Below, piece after piece: positions 61,979 through 64,000 of a stretch of 64,000 nucleotides of DNA. How positions within the stretch are numbered: the first letter of the stretch is position 1; every line of letters starts with the position of its first letter. The position numbers were made by a program, and so were the translations under genes. The stretch is from Hyphomicrobiaceae bacterium (lineage in GTDB: Bacteria > Pseudomonadota > Alphaproteobacteria > Rhizobiales > Hyphomicrobiaceae). Under the pieces are notes generated by a model, which saw only the letters and a program-made list of their open reading frames with translations, searched no databases and was not told the DNA's origin. The stretch is from positions 584,750 through 648,749 of the forward strand of contig JACKJH010000002.1 in the NCBI GenBank assembly GCA_020638055.1, written 5' to 3'.

Positions 61979-63901
61979 CTATCCAGCCTGCTGAGCCTTT
62001 TCGGCCAGTCCCCGCGATTGCATGACGGCGATAATCTCATCCATGATCGCTGGATCATCGATCGTCGCCGGCATCTTCCAGCTTTCGCCATCGGCAATTG
62101 CCCGCATTGTTCCGCGCAATATCTTGCCTGAACGCGTCTTTGGTAAACGCTTCGTGATCATCACATTCTTGAACGCTGCCACCGGACCGATGACGTTACG
62201 TACGAGCTTCACCACTTCAGATTCGATTTCGCTAGCATCGCGCTCGACACCTGCATTGAGGACGATGAATCCGGCCGGCATCTGGCCTTTCATCTGGTCA
62301 GCAACACCAATCACAGCACATTCTGCAACATCGGGATGTTGTGCGACGACCTCTTCCATCTGCCCTGTGGACAGGCGATGGCCAGCGACATTTATGACGT
62401 CATCTGTGCGCGCCATCACGTAGACATAGCCGTCCTCGTCCTTATAGCCCGCATCGGACGTGGAATAGTACCCCGCATAGTCGGTGAGATAACTTGAGCG
62501 CATGCGCTCGTCGTTGTTCCAAAGCGTGGGCAGACAACCCGGCGGCATCGGCAGCTTGATGGCGAGCGTGCCGTTCTGGTTGGCGCCGAGAAGATGCCCC
62601 TTCTCGTCGAGCACATCGACCTCGTAACCAGGCATCGGCACAGTCGGCGAACCATATTTTACGGGCAAGACGCCTAAGCCCACCGGATTACCTGCAACGG
62701 CCCAACCGGTTTCGGTCTGCCACCAATGATCGATAACCGGCACTTTGAGGTGATCTTCTGCCCACTTGATGGTTTCAGGGTCGGCCCGTTCACCGGCAAG
62801 GAACAGTGTTCTCATGCTCGACATGTCGTACTTGTCAATAAGCTCGCCTTTTGGGTCTTCCTTCTTGATGGCGCGAAACGCAGTGGGCGCGGTGAACAGA
62901 GCGGAAATTTTATACTCCGATATCATCCGCCAGAACGCACCGGCATCAGGCGTACCCACAGGCTTGCCTTCATAAACGACCGTGGTCGCTCCATGCAGCA
63001 GGGGCGCATAGCAAATGTAGGAATGCCCAACCACCCAGCCAACGTCAGATGCTGCCCAGAACACTTCACCCGGCTTGATGCCGTAGAGATTGGGCATCGT
63101 CCAGGCCAGTGCCACCATATGCCCGCCGTTGTCGCGCACCACGCCCTTCGGCGCCCCCGTGGTGCCTGACGTGTAGAGGATATAAAGCGGATCGGTGGCC
63201 GCAACCGGCACGCAGCCAGACTTCCGGCCTTCGGCTTTTGCCTTGGCCACGGCCTCGGCCCAGTCGTGGTCGCGACCGGCAATCATACTCGCTTCTGCCT
63301 GAGGACGCTGGAGTATCAAACAAGCCGACGGCTTGTGTTCGGAAAGCTCGATTGCTTTGTCCAAAAGCGGCTTGTAGGGAATGACGCGTGCTGTCTCGAT
63401 ACCACATGATGCCGCCATCACGGCCACCGGCTTGGCGTCGTTGATGCGTGTCGCCAGCTCGCTCGCGGCAAAGCCACCGAAAACAACCGAATGCACTGCA
63501 CCGATGCGGGCACAAGCCTGCATCGCAATGACCGCTTCGGCAATCATCGGCATATAGATGATCACCCGGTCGCCCTTGCCCACGCCCAAGTCGGTCAGCA
63601 CTGCGGCAATCGTTGCCACTTCATCGGTCAGTTCCGAATAGGTGTAGGTCTTTTTCGTGCCGGTGACGGGGCTGTCGTATATCAATGCGGCCTGGTCGCC
63701 GCGGCCAGCCTCCACATGCCTGTCCAGGCAATTGTAGGCCGTATTGCACTCAGCACCGGCAAACCATCTACCATAATGACCGGAATAAGGATCGATGACC
63801 TTGTCCCATAACTTGTACCAACTGATATCCTTGGCAACCTCAGCCCAAAAGGCCTCCGGATCGTTCTGCCAACTGGCGTAGACTTCGGCGTAGCGGCTCA
63901 T
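61979..63901 (-). CDS. prpE: Propionyl-CoA synthetase (acyl-CoA ligase, AMP-forming)
   Basis: 640 residues. It activates propionate (or acetate) to the CoA ester using ATP. Motifs: adenylation P-loop YTSGTTGAPKGVVRDNGGH, WWQTETGW, YYSTSDAGYKDEDGYVYVMARTDDVINVAGHRLSTGQMEE, and the acetylation-site Lys in PKTRSGKILRG. The start MSRYAEVYASWQNDPEAFWAE and the length agree with PrpE-like enzymes rather than Acs. The ATG at 63901 was chosen. Its acid supply is not seen nearby. Confidence 0.92.
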   Translation of the reverse strand: MSRYAEVYASWQNDPEAFWAEVAKDISWYKLWDKVIDPYSGHYGRWFAGAECNTAYNCLDRHVEAGRGDQAALIYDSPVTGTKKTYTYSELTDEVATIAAVLTDLGVGKGDRVIIYMPMIAEAVIAMQACARIGAVHSVVFGGFAASELATRINDAKPVAVMAASCGIETARVIPYKPLLDKAIELSEHKPSACLILQRPQAEASMIAGRDHDWAEAVAKAKAEGRKSGCVPVAATDPLYILYTSGTTGAPKGVVRDNGGHMVALAWTMPNLYGIKPGEVFWAASDVGWVVGHSYICYAPLLHGATTVVYEGKPVGTPDAGAFWRMISEYKISALFTAPTAFRAIKKEDPKGELIDKYDMSSMRTLFLAGERADPETIKWAEDHLKVPVIDHWWQTETGWAVAGNPVGLGVLPVKYGSPTVPMPGYEVDVLDEKGHLLGANQNGTLAIKLPMPPGCLPTLWNNDERMRSSYLTDYAGYYSTSDAGYKDEDGYVYVMARTDDVINVAGHRLSTGQMEEVVAQHPDVAECAVIGVADQMKGQMPAGFIVLNAGVERDASEIESEVVKLVRNVIGPVAAFKNVMITKRLPKTRSGKILRGTMRAIADGESWKMPATIDDPAIMDEIIAVMQSRGLAEKAQQAG

Positions 63902-64000
63902 CGTGGCGTCCTCCAGACATCGCAACATTTATAATTTTGATTACCTCTACTCAGCACCCCCCGCACCGAGTACGCAATAGCTTCAGCATAGGAGTTTCGG

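Overview
The window is a stretch of an alphaproteobacterial chromosome. It most resembles Hyphomicrobiales (rhizobial order, possibly a Hyphomicrobiaceae relative). The reasons are the conserved blocks proC/ybjN/ubiK, lgt-midA, pgeF, prs, rplY-pth-ychF, petABC with apt and mtnP, and trcR (DUF1013), together with an estimated GC content in the high fifties. I found no rRNA, tRNA, CRISPR array, transposase or phage gene. The genus is an inference and was not searched.

Layout. 1-6.2 kb: end of a bactofilin, a cysteine-poor peroxiredoxin, proC, a YbjN-domain gene, ubiK, a small membrane protein, lgt and midA. 6.2-10.3 kb: an opposite-strand block (SulP transporter, XRE regulator with a perfect palindrome upstream, DEAD-box helicase) lying between midA and pgeF. 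10.6-21.6 kb: pgeF, a lipoprotein, prs, an octaheme tetrathionate-reductase-type cytochrome interrupted by one in-frame UGA, its membrane cytochrome b, rplY, pth, ychF and small genes. 22-30.2 kb: sulfide:quinone oxidoreductase; a tightly overlapping operon apt - zinc-ribbon protein - unknown - mtnA - class II aldolase; a YeeE/YedE sulfur transporter; mtnP. 30.6-38.6 kb: petABC, trmL, creA, an ABC exporter and hemF.

38.7-55.4 kb is the most distinctive part and reads as an oxalate/formate island. Leftward runs a SucC-like ATP-grasp gene with fdhB and fdhA. Rightward runs a tripartite tricarboxylate transporter (tctC, tctB, tctA). Then follow a GntR/FCD regulator, oxalyl-CoA decarboxylase (oxc), formyl-CoA transferase (frc), a 10-formyl-THF hydrolase-like formyltransferase and formate-THF ligase (fhs). 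Related palindromes built on TGGTATACCA or TGGCATAC-T-GTATACCA lie upstream of these transcription units, which suggests one regulon. The inferred job is to take up oxalate, convert it through oxalyl-CoA and formyl-CoA to formate, and then oxidise the formate for NADH or load it onto tetrahydrofolate.

55.8-64 kb: a CPA2 antiporter, ribF, a MaoC hydratase, trcR, an SDR and a propionyl-CoA synthetase.

Intergenic regions carry modular palindromic repeats bounded by CTAG, a 167-bp double-hairpin repeat in two copies with compensatory stem changes, a 62-bp tandem repeat and a 270-bp element with 20-bp perfect inverted ends. Several genes take their TAG stop codon from the CTAG edge of such a repeat.
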